Shown: positions 1 through 8,485 of the stretch, in pieces
Layout of the letters: each line of letters starts with the position of its first letter
Position numbering within the stretch: the stretch's first letter is position 1
Assembly: GCF_000172555.1 (NCBI RefSeq)
Contig: NZ_ABOX02000023.1
Span: forward strand, 1-64,000
Direction of reading: 5' to 3'
Source of the DNA: Pedosphaera parvula Ellin514
GTDB lineage: Bacteria > Verrucomicrobiota > Verrucomicrobiia > Limisphaerales > Pedosphaeraceae
Length of the DNA: 64,000 bases
Made by a program: the position numbers and the translations under genes
The notes under the pieces: generated by a model
Told to the model about the DNA's origin: nothing
What the model saw: only the letters and a program-made list of their open reading frames with translations
The model's database searches: none

Positions 1-72
1 ACTAAATGAAAGGCGTTTTACACCGAAAAACCCGCTCCACTCATAAACGAGCCTTCCCATCCTGTGCCCCTC

Positions 73-250
73 CGCGTACGCGACCCACGACTCCAAACCA
101 CCCGCCAGCAATCATTTAATGGTGGAATGAGGCTTCGCCCGAATTCAAACCTCGTCGGCGACTCCCTCAGCCCATCGAGTCATCTGCGAACGCAGCCCAC
201 GACTCCATCCCACCGCCAGGCACGTTCTATTCGGAGGGCCGATCTCTGAG
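73..250. repeat. Degenerate copy of the 244-bp dispersed repeat
   Basis: This stretch can be aligned by eye with the first two thirds of the tandem units at 1437-1924. Shared blocks, in the same order, are the CGCGTACGCGACC opening, GCCAGCAATCA followed by a TAATGGTGGAATGA block, an AACCTCGTCGG block, a CCCATCGAGT block and a CACCGCCAGGC block. It is shorter and more diverged than the later units. Another unit opening (CGCGTAAGCGACCCACGAC) occurs near 295-313, just before the sigma-factor fragment. Short open frames here are carried by the repeat and show no recognisable protein. Confidence 0.6.
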
Positions 251-308
251 CGGCCCTAACTTTGTCGGCAACTTCATCCCTTCGATGCCTCCCCCGCGTA
301 AGCGACCC

Positions 309-512
309 ACGACTTTGCTCGTGCAGGATGAGGAGTTGCCCGCCCAGCGCACGTTGCCGGTCCAGACAGCGGTGATGGTGGAAGAGGCCAAACTAGGCTG
401 CATCACCGCGATGTTGATGTGCCTGGACCGTCGGCAGCGACTGGCCTTTATCCTTGGTGAAGTTTTGGGCGAGACCAGCGAAACAAGTGCGGTGGAAACC
501 GAAGCCCAAGCT
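309..512 (+). pseudogene. Internal fragment of a sigma-70 family (ECF) RNA polymerase factor gene
   Basis: Reading forward in the frame of position 285, the translation contains EEAKLGCITAML, then CLDRRQRLAFILGEVLG. This resembles the region 2/region 4 junction of ECF sigma factors, where a CLDRxQRLAxxLGEIxG pattern is typical. Only about 65 residues are preserved. There is no region 2 core upstream, and the region 4 helix-turn-helix is missing downstream, where the frame runs into the end of the opposite-strand methyltransferase gene. A copy of the dispersed repeat abuts the 5' side. I read it as a decayed gene remnant. The family call rests on one motif block only. Confidence 0.5.
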
Positions 513-1247
513 TCAGGCAGGCTTCGTCTCGTATATGGCTGGGCTTGACCGCACCCTGGTCAGAAATTCAACGCCGTCCCACAGCGTCGCGTGCTTCGGA
601 TCAAAATAGAGAACGACCAACCGGCGTGGATGACTCGCGAAGGACTGTTTCACCTTTTCCACAAAGTCCGCCATCATCAGCCGTTCAAAGGGATTGTTCA
701 TAAAAATGACCAATGGCATTTCGGGAAGTTGGTAATCGGCCACATCCATGCAGAGCAGCTCGATCTCTCCGCACTTCCTCTCTTCCACCCGACATTGGCT
801 GATGTTGCTCTCAGCGACCGTGTGAAGTTCTGCCGAGAACTCCACTCCGATCACCTTGCGAAAGGGAAAGGTGGCAGCCAGGAGCACCGCCCGGCCCTTG
901 CCGGAACCAAAGTCTATAAAGGTGAACTCTTGGCATGGCAGGTTCTGCTCCCGCATGATCTCGATAAAGTCGGTTTCATTGACTGGTCCATATCCCGTGG
1001 CATAAATCCAGTTCTTGCTGTTGATCTCAAAACCGGCCACTGCGAACGTCCCGCCGGTATCCACGTTGAATTTGCGATCAAATTCCAAATGCATCGCATC
1101 CCTATACGCTTGGGCCTGCCGCGCGGAAGGTGTGGCACTGCGAATGCAATTGCCCACCGCACCCAGGCAATATCGGAACGTCCCGATGACACCACGGTTT
1201 GCCAGCGATTTCTCAGCTCTCCTCAACAAGGCACGTTTTGCTTTCAT
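513..1247 (-). CDS. Class I SAM-dependent methyltransferase
   Basis: This 244-residue protein should transfer a methyl group from S-adenosylmethionine to an unknown acceptor. The glycine-rich SAM loop is clear at about residues 107-118 (FTFIDFGSGKGR), followed by VIGVEFS for the acidic end of strand 2, LLCMDVADY and a FMNNPF block in the motif IV position. The N-terminal 60 residues are basic and lack a membrane segment, so it is probably cytoplasmic. The start is well supported: AAGGAGG lies just upstream of the ATG. It stands alone, facing the repeat region on both sides. The substrate cannot be told from sequence. Confidence 0.8.
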   Translation of the reverse strand: MKAKRALLRRAEKSLANRGVIGTFRYCLGAVGNCIRSATPSARQAQAYRDAMHLEFDRKFNVDTGGTFAVAGFEINSKNWIYATGYGPVNETDFIEIMREQNLPCQEFTFIDFGSGKGRAVLLAATFPFRKVIGVEFSAELHTVAESNISQCRVEERKCGEIELLCMDVADYQLPEMPLVIFMNNPFERLMMADFVEKVKQSFASHPRRLVVLYFDPKHATLWDGVEFLTRVRSSPAIYETKPA

Positions 1248-2025
1248 TCCACCCTCCTTGGTATTCTTTTTGTTCCACCAAAGTACGGTAAAGATCGCGC
1301 GTGTCCGTCAGCTATGGGGAACTCACCTTCTTTGGCAAAAACGGGTGACGCATTCTCACCCGGCAAAAATTCGCCCAATCACAGGAATACCCTAAACCAG
1401 TTTAATAAAAGGGCTTTCAATGAACTAGCCCCATTCGCGCACGCGACCACGCACCCCAAACCGCCGCGCCAGCAATCAATTAAATGGTGGAATGACGCTG
1501 GTGCCCGTCCGGAAGGACTCGAATTCTAACATCGTCGGTGATTCTACTCACCCCATCGAGTCCATCTGCAGACGCAGCCAGCGACCCAAACCCACCGCCA
1601 GGCTCGTGGGTAGGGCGATCCAGTCCCTTGGGCGCCGCACTGACATTGCCAGAGATTCAAATCGCTCTCTTGTTCCAATCGCGTACGCGACCAACGACTC
1701 CAGTTCCCCGCGCCAGCAATCAATCAAACGGTGGAATGACGCTGGTGCCCGTGTGGAAACACCCGGAATTCCAACCTCGTCGTTGATTCTACACACCCCA
1801 TCGAGCCCATCTGCAGACGCAGCCTGCGACCCAAACCCACGGCCAGGCTCGTGGAGAGGGCGATCCAGTCCCTTGGGCACCGCACTGACATTGCCAGAGA
1901 TTCAAATCGCTCTCTTGATTGAATCGCGTACACGCCCCACCACTCCTGATTACCAGTTATCAGTTTTCGGTTGGGAACCTTTCCTGATCCTCTTCAACCC
2001 CACACTTCCGGCTGCGTCATCCTGC
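1248..2025. other. Long non-coding stretch dominated by tandem repeats
   Basis: Between the methyltransferase start and the end of the next minus-strand gene I see no gene. The stretch from 1437 to about 1945 is the tandem repeat annotated separately. Position 1248-1436 would hold the methyltransferase promoter, but no convincing -35/-10 pair stands out. Open frames running through the repeats on both strands are rich in R, P and S and simply track the repeat unit. Confidence 0.5.
1437..1945. repeat. Tandem direct repeat, two 244-bp units plus a partial third
   Basis: The AGCAATCAAT block occurs at 1471 and again at 1715, a period of 244 bp. Most of the unit is conserved between copies, including the GGTGGAATGACGCTGGTGCC block, CCATCGAG, CAGACGCAGCC, GGGCGATCCAGTCCCTTGGG and CATTGCCAGAGATTC. 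A third unit begins at about 1925 (CGCGTACACGCCCC) but breaks off within some 20 bp. A diverged copy lies at 73-250. Since 244 is not a multiple of three, the frame shifts between units, which argues against a protein repeat. No transposase or palindromic ends are visible. Confidence 0.85.
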
Positions 2026-3270
2026 TTATTCCACGTTGTGCACAGTATACATTATCCGTGCCGAGACGAAGCGCACATTTTGAGTGTTTTGCTCGCCCGA
2101 ATAACGCAAAAAATAAACGTAATTTGCATTATCAACCGTGCTAAAAGAGCTGTTGATACTACTCGCCGCGACCGTCCACACTACACCGCCGCTGCCGGTG
2201 GTCGCAGCGCTGGCAATCAAAGATGCTGTATTTCCCAGATAACCGGAGGCATCCGAACGGTATAATTCAATAACGCTTTGCAGACTGCCGCCGTTCTTGA
2301 CGAGATGTCCCTGTAGACCCGTGATAGTTGCGAAATCTGGAAGGTGAACCGGCGCCACAAAATAAGCCACGGTGCCTGGCGTTCCCCCCGTTGCCCAGAG
2401 CGAATTCAGGCCGTTGACATTCGAACTGCTAAACCCGTCGTCAATTCTACCCTGATAAGTAGTGGGATTTGCGGAAACAAGCTCAGCCGCCGGAATATTA
2501 TAGTAATGTGTCTTCCCAGTTCGAAAGGTGTAATTCTCGTTGCCGGGGATGGCAACGCTGCCGCCCACCTCCAGTTTCGGAGTACCTAGGGCAACACCAA
2601 AATCAGAGAGGATCGGGTTGGATGGATCATCGACGGGTGCTTTAGCAATACCGACTCTATTGTACAAGGTAATGACCTGATTGTTTGCGCTCCCGACCGT
2701 CAAGCCGTTCAGGGGCAACGTCAACGCCCCGGTCAACGTCACCGCACTGCCGTTGTTCAGCACGACCGACGGCGGCAGTTGCGCGATGTTGATTGTTCCG
2801 GTGATGTTCGTCCCGGCGACGGAATTCGCTGCGGCGGCCGTGGCGGCAGTAATGGCATTGGTCGCGCTGGTCGCCGTCGCCGCATGAATGGATTGCATCG
2901 CGTAAGGTGTGGAGGAAACCGGTTGCCGCGGTGTCAGCAGCATAAACGCGCCACTATCGCCGTTGGTCCTAACCCCGATCTGAATCCAGCGCGCACTTCC
3001 ATTGAAAACGCCGTCACCGCAATCCAACAGCACGTTGAAAAGACCATTGCTGATAATGGTCGCAGCATTTGTAACCGGGCCACCCACAACATTGCCGTTC
3101 GTGCCGACATCATAGACCGTAAATTGCAAATCGTAAGAGCCACTGGCCGGTGCCCCGTGGTCGTTCAACCTGCCTTGATAGTTAAACGCTGTCCCCTGGC
3201 AAAAACCAGAAGAAGCGAGAGCCGTGAAAAAAGACAACGCAATATAACAAAAAAGGTATTTCGATTTCAT
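2026..3270 (-). CDS. Secreted protein with Verrucomicrobia-type NYQGRL N-terminal domain
   Basis: This 414-residue protein begins with a signal peptide (hydrophobic residues 5-20, likely cut after GFCQG). It continues with FNYQGRLNDHG, YDLQFTVYD, NGLFNVLLDCGDGVFNGSARWIQIGVRTNG and LTPRQPVSSTPYAMQS. I know this combination as the start of many exported proteins of unknown function in Verrucomicrobia and Planctomycetes, sometimes compared with tail-fibre or structural repeats. An Ala/Thr/Asn-rich stretch (about 125-185) resembles a beta-helical or low-complexity stalk. The C-terminal half has no recognised domain. It stands alone; no useful ribosome binding site precedes the ATG. Function unknown. 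Confidence 0.7.
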   Translation of the reverse strand: MKSKYLFCYIALSFFTALASSGFCQGTAFNYQGRLNDHGAPASGSYDLQFTVYDVGTNGNVVGGPVTNAATIISNGLFNVLLDCGDGVFNGSARWIQIGVRTNGDSGAFMLLTPRQPVSSTPYAMQSIHAATATSATNAITAATAAAANSVAGTNITGTINIAQLPPSVVLNNGSAVTLTGALTLPLNGLTVGSANNQVITLYNRVGIAKAPVDDPSNPILSDFGVALGTPKLEVGGSVAIPGNENYTFRTGKTHYYNIPAAELVSANPTTYQGRIDDGFSSSNVNGLNSLWATGGTPGTVAYFVAPVHLPDFATITGLQGHLVKNGGSLQSVIELYRSDASGYLGNTASLIASAATTGSGGVVWTVAASSINSSFSTVDNANYVYFLRYSGEQNTQNVRFVSARIMYTVHNVE

Positions 3271-3577
3271 GATTTTTGGGCCACTTGTCAGGCGAGTTCA
3301 AGAAGACACCCGTCTGCCACTGGTTGTCAGTGGGACGTTCGCTACCAGGACCCATGCTAGTAAAATTGGTCCGGCCATAAAGGTTTTTCTCCGGCAACAA
3401 TCGTCACCTCACGAATCCACTTCCAAAACTCGACCGAAGCCCCCAGGTTGAATCAGTATTGGATACCGCAACGTGGTTGGTTTCTCCACAACCGGGCAGC
3501 GCCGAACTGACCAGGCCCACGCCTCATTCACAACAAATCGATTCTCACCCGAATGCGTCCCATGGACTCTGAGCATT

Positions 3578-3594
3578 TGTCACACGCTGTGACA
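3578..3594. promoter_or_regulatory. Perfect palindrome TGTCACA-CGC-TGTGACA, possible operator
   Basis: The two 7-base arms are exact reverse complements around CGC. It lies about 190 bp before the preferred start of the HEAT-repeat gene and just before the leader shared with nagA. The symmetry is what a dimeric regulator would bind. The arms do not match the standard CRP/FNR spacing (TGTGA-N6-TCACA), so I do not name a regulator. No T-run follows, so it is not a terminator. Confidence 0.35.
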
Positions 3595-3605
3595 CGTCCG
3601 GCACT

Positions 3606-3691
3606 CCAAAATTTCTCCTAGCCACCACCCCCATTCTCCCCGAAACTCCTTCTCCAAATGAATTCCAGTGAATTTCATGCTCCACTACGCC
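3606..3691 (+). repeat. Leader repeat, copy 1 (matches the nagA leader)
   Basis: The block CCAAAATTTCTCCTAGCCAC, then a C/T-rich stretch ending in a degenerate ATTCTCC...GAAACT, then AATGAATTCCAGTGAA-TTTCATGC and CACTACGCC recurs in the same order at 6617-6706. The copy includes an ATG (3658) that is the exact counterpart of the nagA start codon, but the frame behind it does not continue into nagA-like sequence. It may be a relic of a nagA 5' duplication or a mobile leader. Confidence 0.7.
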
Positions 3692-3787
3692 TCCGTACCA
3701 TCCAGACCCACCCTTTCCTCTGGACAGAAATTCAGCGTGAACTACGCTCATCCCATGAGGTCTCACAACACAGCATTCGGGAGTATA

Positions 3788-6550
3788 ATGACCAATGCCT
3801 TCACCATTATGGGTCGCGTCTTTCTCTGGATTGTAATCTTATTGACATACAACAGCACTGGTCACAGCGCAGAAAGCAGCACTGTCGTCCCAACAGCATC
3901 GGCAGAACCCAGCCTCGAATCACTTTTAAACAGGACGTTTCCCGAAAAAAAACTTTCCAACCTTGGCAGTGCAGATTTCAAAAGCCTGACACCAACTCTA
4001 TGCAATCAAATCGCCGTGGCCGCCGCCCGCGAACTCTCTCTGCACACCACCAACGGTGCGATGATAACCGCCAACACCGTGGACGTACTGCTCTACAAGT
4101 CTGCGAGAAACGACACGCCTATTGAAGCCGCCTTGCGCCAGTTGTGTGGAGATAACGAAGCGCGGATGGAACTTCTGCGTGACCTGGAAAATGAACATCT
4201 CATTAGCGACCCTAGGGTAATTGAGCCACTCATCAATATGCTGGAATATCCTGGAGTTCATACAGCCATCAGGTCAGAAGCAGCGCAGACCCTGAATCAA
4301 CTCACTGCACGGACTTTCGGTTCTGACGGTGGCGACTCTTGGAACCTTTCCGAAGCAAACAAAGCTCAAATCTCACAGGCGCGTCAGTGGTGGATCAGAA
4401 ATCGCGATCATCACCCCGTGTTCGATGCCGAGGTCGAAACCCTGATTAAGACACGCATAGCCACCATTCAGGTCCAACTGCGGAGGGACCTCACAAATTA
4501 TCCGGAACTCAACCGTACGTTGAGGCCTGCCGATCTTCGCATCACCCACAGCGACCCCGTAACCTTGGTGGATATCGCGCTGGATACCAGGTATCTTCAG
4601 CAAGGCATTTTTCGCTATAGACCCGATGGAACTCCAAGACCGGCCAGGGAGGAGGATTATGTGACGCTAAGCATCTCCGCTAAATTCGGGACGCCGCCTT
4701 TCCCCAAGGCCGGTCCCCAGATAAGCAAGGCGACAGCAGAAGGTGCGCCCCCTGGAAACAAAGAGGTGATGCTGAATGAAGTGCTGCCAGGCACCGACAT
4801 TATTATCAGTGTTAAGGCGACTTCCAAAGGCGCTGAGTTCATACGACAGGTGCATGATAGTTTGGCAACGTTGCCTCATGCACCGGAGTCAGTTGACACC
4901 GCACTTGGTCAACTGGAATCACTTAAAGCCTCGGAGATTACCCGGTTGAAGCAATTGCTTCAGCAGCAGGCAACCGCAGCCTCAGCGCTATCAGGTTTGG
5001 TTGATCTGGGAGCAGACGGCCCGGTAATAGGCGCGTTGACCAACGCCAACCCGCTCATTCGGCGTTATGCACTGCTTGCGCTGGCCAATCCTGACGTCGG
5101 CGAGGATGCCGTAGCTCCGCTCGCCTCGTTACTCAAGGATGATAATTCTGAAACTCGTTACCTCGCGGCTTGGGCTTTGGGGAGAGTTCATAAGCAAGCG
5201 GCAGTTACGGTTCCGGCATTGAAATCTGGCTTGGAAGATAAGGATGCCTGGGTGCGCCATAATGCCGTGGAGGCGCTCGGCGAATTCAACGAGTCGGCGC
5301 AGGTTTCAATCCCGGTTTTGATTACAGCCGTTGCTGATACGAATGCCCTTGTTCGTGCCAAAGCCATTGCAACTTTAGGCGGCCTTTGCAGGTTCAATAA
5401 CGAACAAGATGCCGCTGTCGTACCAGCACTTATCACCGTTCTGAATGATCAAAATGAAGATGTTCGCCGGTCTGCGGTCTGGGCGTTGGGCGAAATCATG
5501 AATGGCAGGCTCGGAGGCGAGCATCCTCGTCCAGACGGCAGCAACCGGACGCCTGAAGCGCTCGGATCTCGGGCTAAAATTCTCGAAACATTTGAACCTC
5601 AGGCACGTATACTCCTGCCGGCCCTCATTCAGGCGACCACCGATAAGAGCCCCGCCGTTCGTAAGGCTGCGGTGTATGCCTTGGGAGATATAGGTATCTA
5701 CCATCCGGACGAAGATGCCAAAATGATCGCCGCGTTGAAACATGCCTTGAACGATGCGGATAAGGACGTCCGCGGCAGCTCGATCAGCGCCCTGGCAAAT
5801 TTTGGTGCCGAAGCAACGAACGTTATCCCTTCGCTCGCCGAGTTGGCCAAAAATGCTGATCCCTCTATCACGAATGAAATTATCCAGGCTACCTCCCAGA
5901 TTAAGGCCGCGGCCTACAAGCAAAAGTTGGACTCAATCCTCAAGGAGAAATATCCCCGGCTCGACCAGGTGGCCGGTCCGCTTACAAAAACCGATAAGAC
6001 CCAGTGGTCTATCCAGACGAATTTTATTCCGGGCATCAAACCACAGCCCAGCTTCCTCAAGCGGGCCGTGTTTCAGGTGCCAATGAATTACCCCGAACAA
6101 CGTTTGGTAGACATTGACATAGTGGCCTTCAAGGCTCCAAAGAGTGGAGAGGTCTGGGTGGGATGGGACATGGATTTCTATGTCGAAACTGACTCTGAAA
6201 TTCTTGGAGCCATGCTGACACCTTGGGGAGATGTGCAGTGGCACACGAACCTTAATTCCCAACCATCCGAGGCAGATTTGGCTGCAGCCATTGATCAGTT
6301 TCAAAAGAAAGTCAGCCACTCGAAGCTGAAAGGAGAATCTGAAGAGAGCACAATTTTCAGAGACGCTGTTCCACACGATTTCCTTTGGCTCCTGGGTACG
6401 GGGCAAAATGTGATGCCAAAATTCCTGGATGCCACAGTGAATCGAGGAAGCATCCGTCTCGATTTGGAAAATCCGGAATCCGGCCAGAAAGCGAGCATCT
6501 GGATTGATGCCAAAACGCGGAAGCTTCTAAAGGCCCAACCGGCTGAATAA
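3788..6550 (+). CDS. Exported HEAT-repeat protein
   Basis: From the preferred start the protein has 920 residues. It opens with a signal sequence (MTNAFTIMGRVFLWIVILL, cut near SAES). The middle carries at least six PBS-lyase/HEAT-like helical repeats: APLASLLKDDNSETRYLAAWALG, VPALKSGLEDKDAWVRHNAVEALG, IPVLITAVADTNALVRAKAIATLGG, VPALITVLNDQNEDVRRSAVWALGEI and two more. Such repeats form protein-binding scaffolds. The C-terminal 200 residues (about 720-920) have no recognised domain. I chose 3788 because a GGGAG motif precedes it and the signal peptide then sits at the N-terminus; starts at 3668, 3755 and 3809 are possible. Partner unknown. Confidence 0.7.
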   Translation: MTNAFTIMGRVFLWIVILLTYNSTGHSAESSTVVPTASAEPSLESLLNRTFPEKKLSNLGSADFKSLTPTLCNQIAVAAARELSLHTTNGAMITANTVDVLLYKSARNDTPIEAALRQLCGDNEARMELLRDLENEHLISDPRVIEPLINMLEYPGVHTAIRSEAAQTLNQLTARTFGSDGGDSWNLSEANKAQISQARQWWIRNRDHHPVFDAEVETLIKTRIATIQVQLRRDLTNYPELNRTLRPADLRITHSDPVTLVDIALDTRYLQQGIFRYRPDGTPRPAREEDYVTLSISAKFGTPPFPKAGPQISKATAEGAPPGNKEVMLNEVLPGTDIIISVKATSKGAEFIRQVHDSLATLPHAPESVDTALGQLESLKASEITRLKQLLQQQATAASALSGLVDLGADGPVIGALTNANPLIRRYALLALANPDVGEDAVAPLASLLKDDNSETRYLAAWALGRVHKQAAVTVPALKSGLEDKDAWVRHNAVEALGEFNESAQVSIPVLITAVADTNALVRAKAIATLGGLCRFNNEQDAAVVPALITVLNDQNEDVRRSAVWALGEIMNGRLGGEHPRPDGSNRTPEALGSRAKILETFEPQARILLPALIQATTDKSPAVRKAAVYALGDIGIYHPDEDAKMIAALKHALNDADKDVRGSSISALANFGAEATNVIPSLAELAKNADPSITNEIIQATSQIKAAAYKQKLDSILKEKYPRLDQVAGPLTKTDKTQWSIQTNFIPGIKPQPSFLKRAVFQVPMNYPEQRLVDIDIVAFKAPKSGEVWVGWDMDFYVETDSEILGAMLTPWGDVQWHTNLNSQPSEADLAAAIDQFQKKVSHSKLKGESEESTIFRDAVPHDFLWLLGTGQNVMPKFLDATVNRGSIRLDLENPESGQKASIWIDAKTRKLLKAQPAE

Positions 6551-6616
6551 GCTTTCAACACTCCATTTGGTTTTCATAGATATCATCTACACTGGGGTAT
6601 TCCTGTACTCTCTTCC

Positions 6617-6706
6617 CCAAAAATTTCTCCTAGCCACTCTCCCATTTCTCCTTGAGACTTTGTCTTAGAATGAATTCCAGTGAAATTCATGCCTGGCACT
6701 ACGCCA
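6617..6706 (+). repeat. Leader repeat, copy 2, overlapping the nagA start
   Basis: This is the second copy of the block at 3606-3691. It covers the last 50 bp before nagA and its first dozen codons. The ATGAATTCCAGTGAAATTCAT part is itself an imperfect palindrome (ATGAATT...AATTCAT) centred on the start codon region. A hairpin there could cover the ribosome entry site; that is inference only. Confidence 0.65.
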
Positions 6707-7806
6707 CGCGCCAACCCGTTCGATTAAACTGGGCGAATGACGTCATCACCCAACTCGAATCCGCTCCCACTCCGCCCAAGGAAAACCTCTGGCTCGCTCC
6801 CGGCATCTTCGATCCCCAGGTAAACGGTTATGGTGGCATAGATTTCCAGCAGGACAATCTCACGACCGAAGACATCCTCACCGCTACGCGCGAGCTCCGC
6901 AAATCCGGCTGCACACAAATCCTGCTCACCCTGATCACCGACGACTGGTCCAAGCTCACCGCCCGCCTGCGTCATTTAAAGAGCCTGCGTGACAGCTCGA
7001 AGGAGCTCCAAGCCACCATCGCCGGCTGGCATATCGAAGGCCCTTTCCTCTCCGCCGAACCCGGCTTTCACGGCGCGCATCGCCCGGAATTCATGCACAA
7101 TCCCACCGCCGCGGATATCCAGGCCTTGCGCACCATCACCGCTGGCGACCCATTGCTCCTGACCATCGCTCCCGAACGTCCCGGCACCATTGAAGCCATT
7201 GCGCTTGCCACGTCACTTGGCATCAAAACCAGCCTCGGCCACACCAACGCCTCCGCCATCGTGCTGCTTCAAGCCGTCAAAGCCGGTGCCACCGGTTTCA
7301 CCCATCTTGGCAACGGCTGCCCGCGCGAATTAAACCGCCATGACAACATCCTCTGGCGCGTCTTCGAAACCCCCGGCCTCACCGTCGGACTGATCCCCGA
7401 CCAGATTCATGTCTCCCCGCCCCTCTTCCGCCTGATGCATCGCGTCCTCGGCCCCGATTCCATTTACTACACAACCGACGCCATGTCCGCCGCCGGAGCA
7501 CCTCCTGGAAAATACAAACTCGGAGCCTTGGAACTCGAGGTTGGTCCCGATCAAATCGTCCGTCAGCCCGGCAAAACCAACTTCGCCGGTTCCGCCCTCA
7601 AACCAATCGATGGCGTCTTCCGCGCTGCCCAGATGTTGCACCAACCGTGGCAGGAAGTGTGGAAACGCTTCTCAGAAATCCCGGCGCGAATGATGGGCCT
7701 CTCGCACGGCCTCGAAAAAGGAAAACCCGCGAACTTCTGTCTCATGAAATTCGCGGGCGAAAACCAACTGACTGAACTGAAAACATTCAGTCAGGGCGCG
7801 GCCTAG
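6670..7806 (+). CDS. nagA: N-acetylglucosamine-6-phosphate deacetylase
   Basis: This 378-residue amidohydrolase should remove acetate from GlcNAc-6-phosphate in amino-sugar or peptidoglycan recycling, in the cytoplasm. Visible family features in order: PGIFDPQVNGYGGIDFQ, the HIEGPF metal-site glutamate, LGHTNAS, the THLGNGC metal histidine region, and the catalytic aspartate in YYTTDAMSAAG, then NFAGSALK. Length is usual for the family. The ATG at 6670 is preferred over a TTG at 6652. No nagB or transporter is adjacent, so it is an orphan step here. It ends six bases before the convergent doxX-like gene. Confidence 0.85.
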   Translation: MNSSEIHAWHYATRQPVRLNWANDVITQLESAPTPPKENLWLAPGIFDPQVNGYGGIDFQQDNLTTEDILTATRELRKSGCTQILLTLITDDWSKLTARLRHLKSLRDSSKELQATIAGWHIEGPFLSAEPGFHGAHRPEFMHNPTAADIQALRTITAGDPLLLTIAPERPGTIEAIALATSLGIKTSLGHTNASAIVLLQAVKAGATGFTHLGNGCPRELNRHDNILWRVFETPGLTVGLIPDQIHVSPPLFRLMHRVLGPDSIYYTTDAMSAAGAPPGKYKLGALELEVGPDQIVRQPGKTNFAGSALKPIDGVFRAAQMLHQPWQEVWKRFSEIPARMMGLSHGLEKGKPANFCLMKFAGENQLTELKTFSQGAA

Positions 7807-7812
7807 CCCGAG

Positions 7813-8310
7813 CTAGGTCACATTCGACACTTCCGACTCTCCGATTTCTGTGCGATACAAATCCGGATTGCTTTTACGACTCATGTAATAGTCCAGCGAC
7901 CACCTGCCTGAGCCGTAAAAGGAAAACAAAACCAACAGGAACAGCACCAGCGCCGCGAATTCAGCATTTTGGCGGGCTTCCACCGAAGCAATCACGTTCG
8001 GCATATGCACGTAGAAAATGGCCGCGAACAAAACCGGAATTTGAATCAGGGCGGCCACTCGCGTGAACAATCCCAACGTCAGGCAAACACCCCCCACCAG
8101 GTGGGCCACAACGATGTAATGAGCCAGAATTGTCGGGGCGAACCACATACTCCCCTCTCCGGCCGTCAAGCGCAGCAGGTAATCCATATGCGTCATGAAA
8201 TAGAGTGCTTTCAGGATGAGTCCAACCCCAAGATAAATGCGGATCAGATCAAGGATCACATCCCCGTGAGTTTTGATCCAATGATTCGCTTCACTGCTTC
8301 GCTTTGCCAT
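7813..8310 (-). CDS. DoxX family membrane protein
   Basis: The protein has 165 residues and four predicted membrane helices (about 18-38, 60-80, 85-105, 115-133). Its pattern is that of DoxX/YphA-type proteins: LIRIYLGVGLILKALYF, then AHYIVVAHLVGGVCLTLGLFTRVAAL and the closing ALVLFLLVLFSFYGSGRWSLDYY. Members are small inner-membrane proteins tied to redox or oxidative-stress functions, with poorly defined chemistry. A ribosome binding site (AAAGGA) precedes the ATG. It is transcribed divergently from uvrB and convergently with nagA. Confidence 0.75.
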   Translation of the reverse strand: MAKRSSEANHWIKTHGDVILDLIRIYLGVGLILKALYFMTHMDYLLRLTAGEGSMWFAPTILAHYIVVAHLVGGVCLTLGLFTRVAALIQIPVLFAAIFYVHMPNVIASVEARQNAEFAALVLFLLVLFSFYGSGRWSLDYYMSRKSNPDLYRTEIGESEVSNVT

Positions 8311-8448
8311 AAGGATCCTTTCCTTTCAACCAGTCTCGCCCACCAGCAATCCGAAATCTTATATGAAAGATATTCTTATTCTTTTCAAAAGCAATTCTTA
8401 TCATTTTCCACATTGGATTATCTATTATTATTCTGGCTCTTACGTTCG

Positions 8449-8477
8449 TTGACACCCTGCCGTATCACCACTAAGTT
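8449..8477 (+). promoter_or_regulatory. Candidate promoter for uvrB
   Basis: A perfect TTGACA (8449-8454) is followed after 17 bases by TAAGTT (8472-8477), a weak -10 match. Transcription would begin within a few bases of the GTG start of uvrB at 8486. No ribosome binding site is visible there, so the message may be leaderless or nearly so. Confidence 0.35.
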
Positions 8478-8485
8478 TCGCTTCT

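Larger units (their letters stand above)
3271..3787. other. Intergenic region between divergent genes with a palindrome and a duplicated leader
   Basis: This holds the upstream regions of the minus-strand secreted protein and the plus-strand HEAT protein. Two structures stand out and are listed separately: the palindrome at 3578-3594 and the leader copy at 3606-3691. The HEAT frame stays open upstream to 3668, but that extension overlaps the leader copy and is unlikely to be translated as part of the protein. Confidence 0.5.

Noticed and set aside
591-1529. Long plus-strand open frame of 312 codons
   Set aside because: It is antisense to the methyltransferase gene, which has a clear SAM motif and strong ribosome binding site, and then runs into the repeats.
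1437-1945. Tandem repeats as a CRISPR array
   Set aside because: Units are 244 bp with no short repeat/spacer alternation and no cas genes nearby.
1492-2265. 257-codon frame through the tandem repeats
   Set aside because: The composition is R/P/S-rich and follows the repeats; the repeat period shifts frame between units and no domain is seen.
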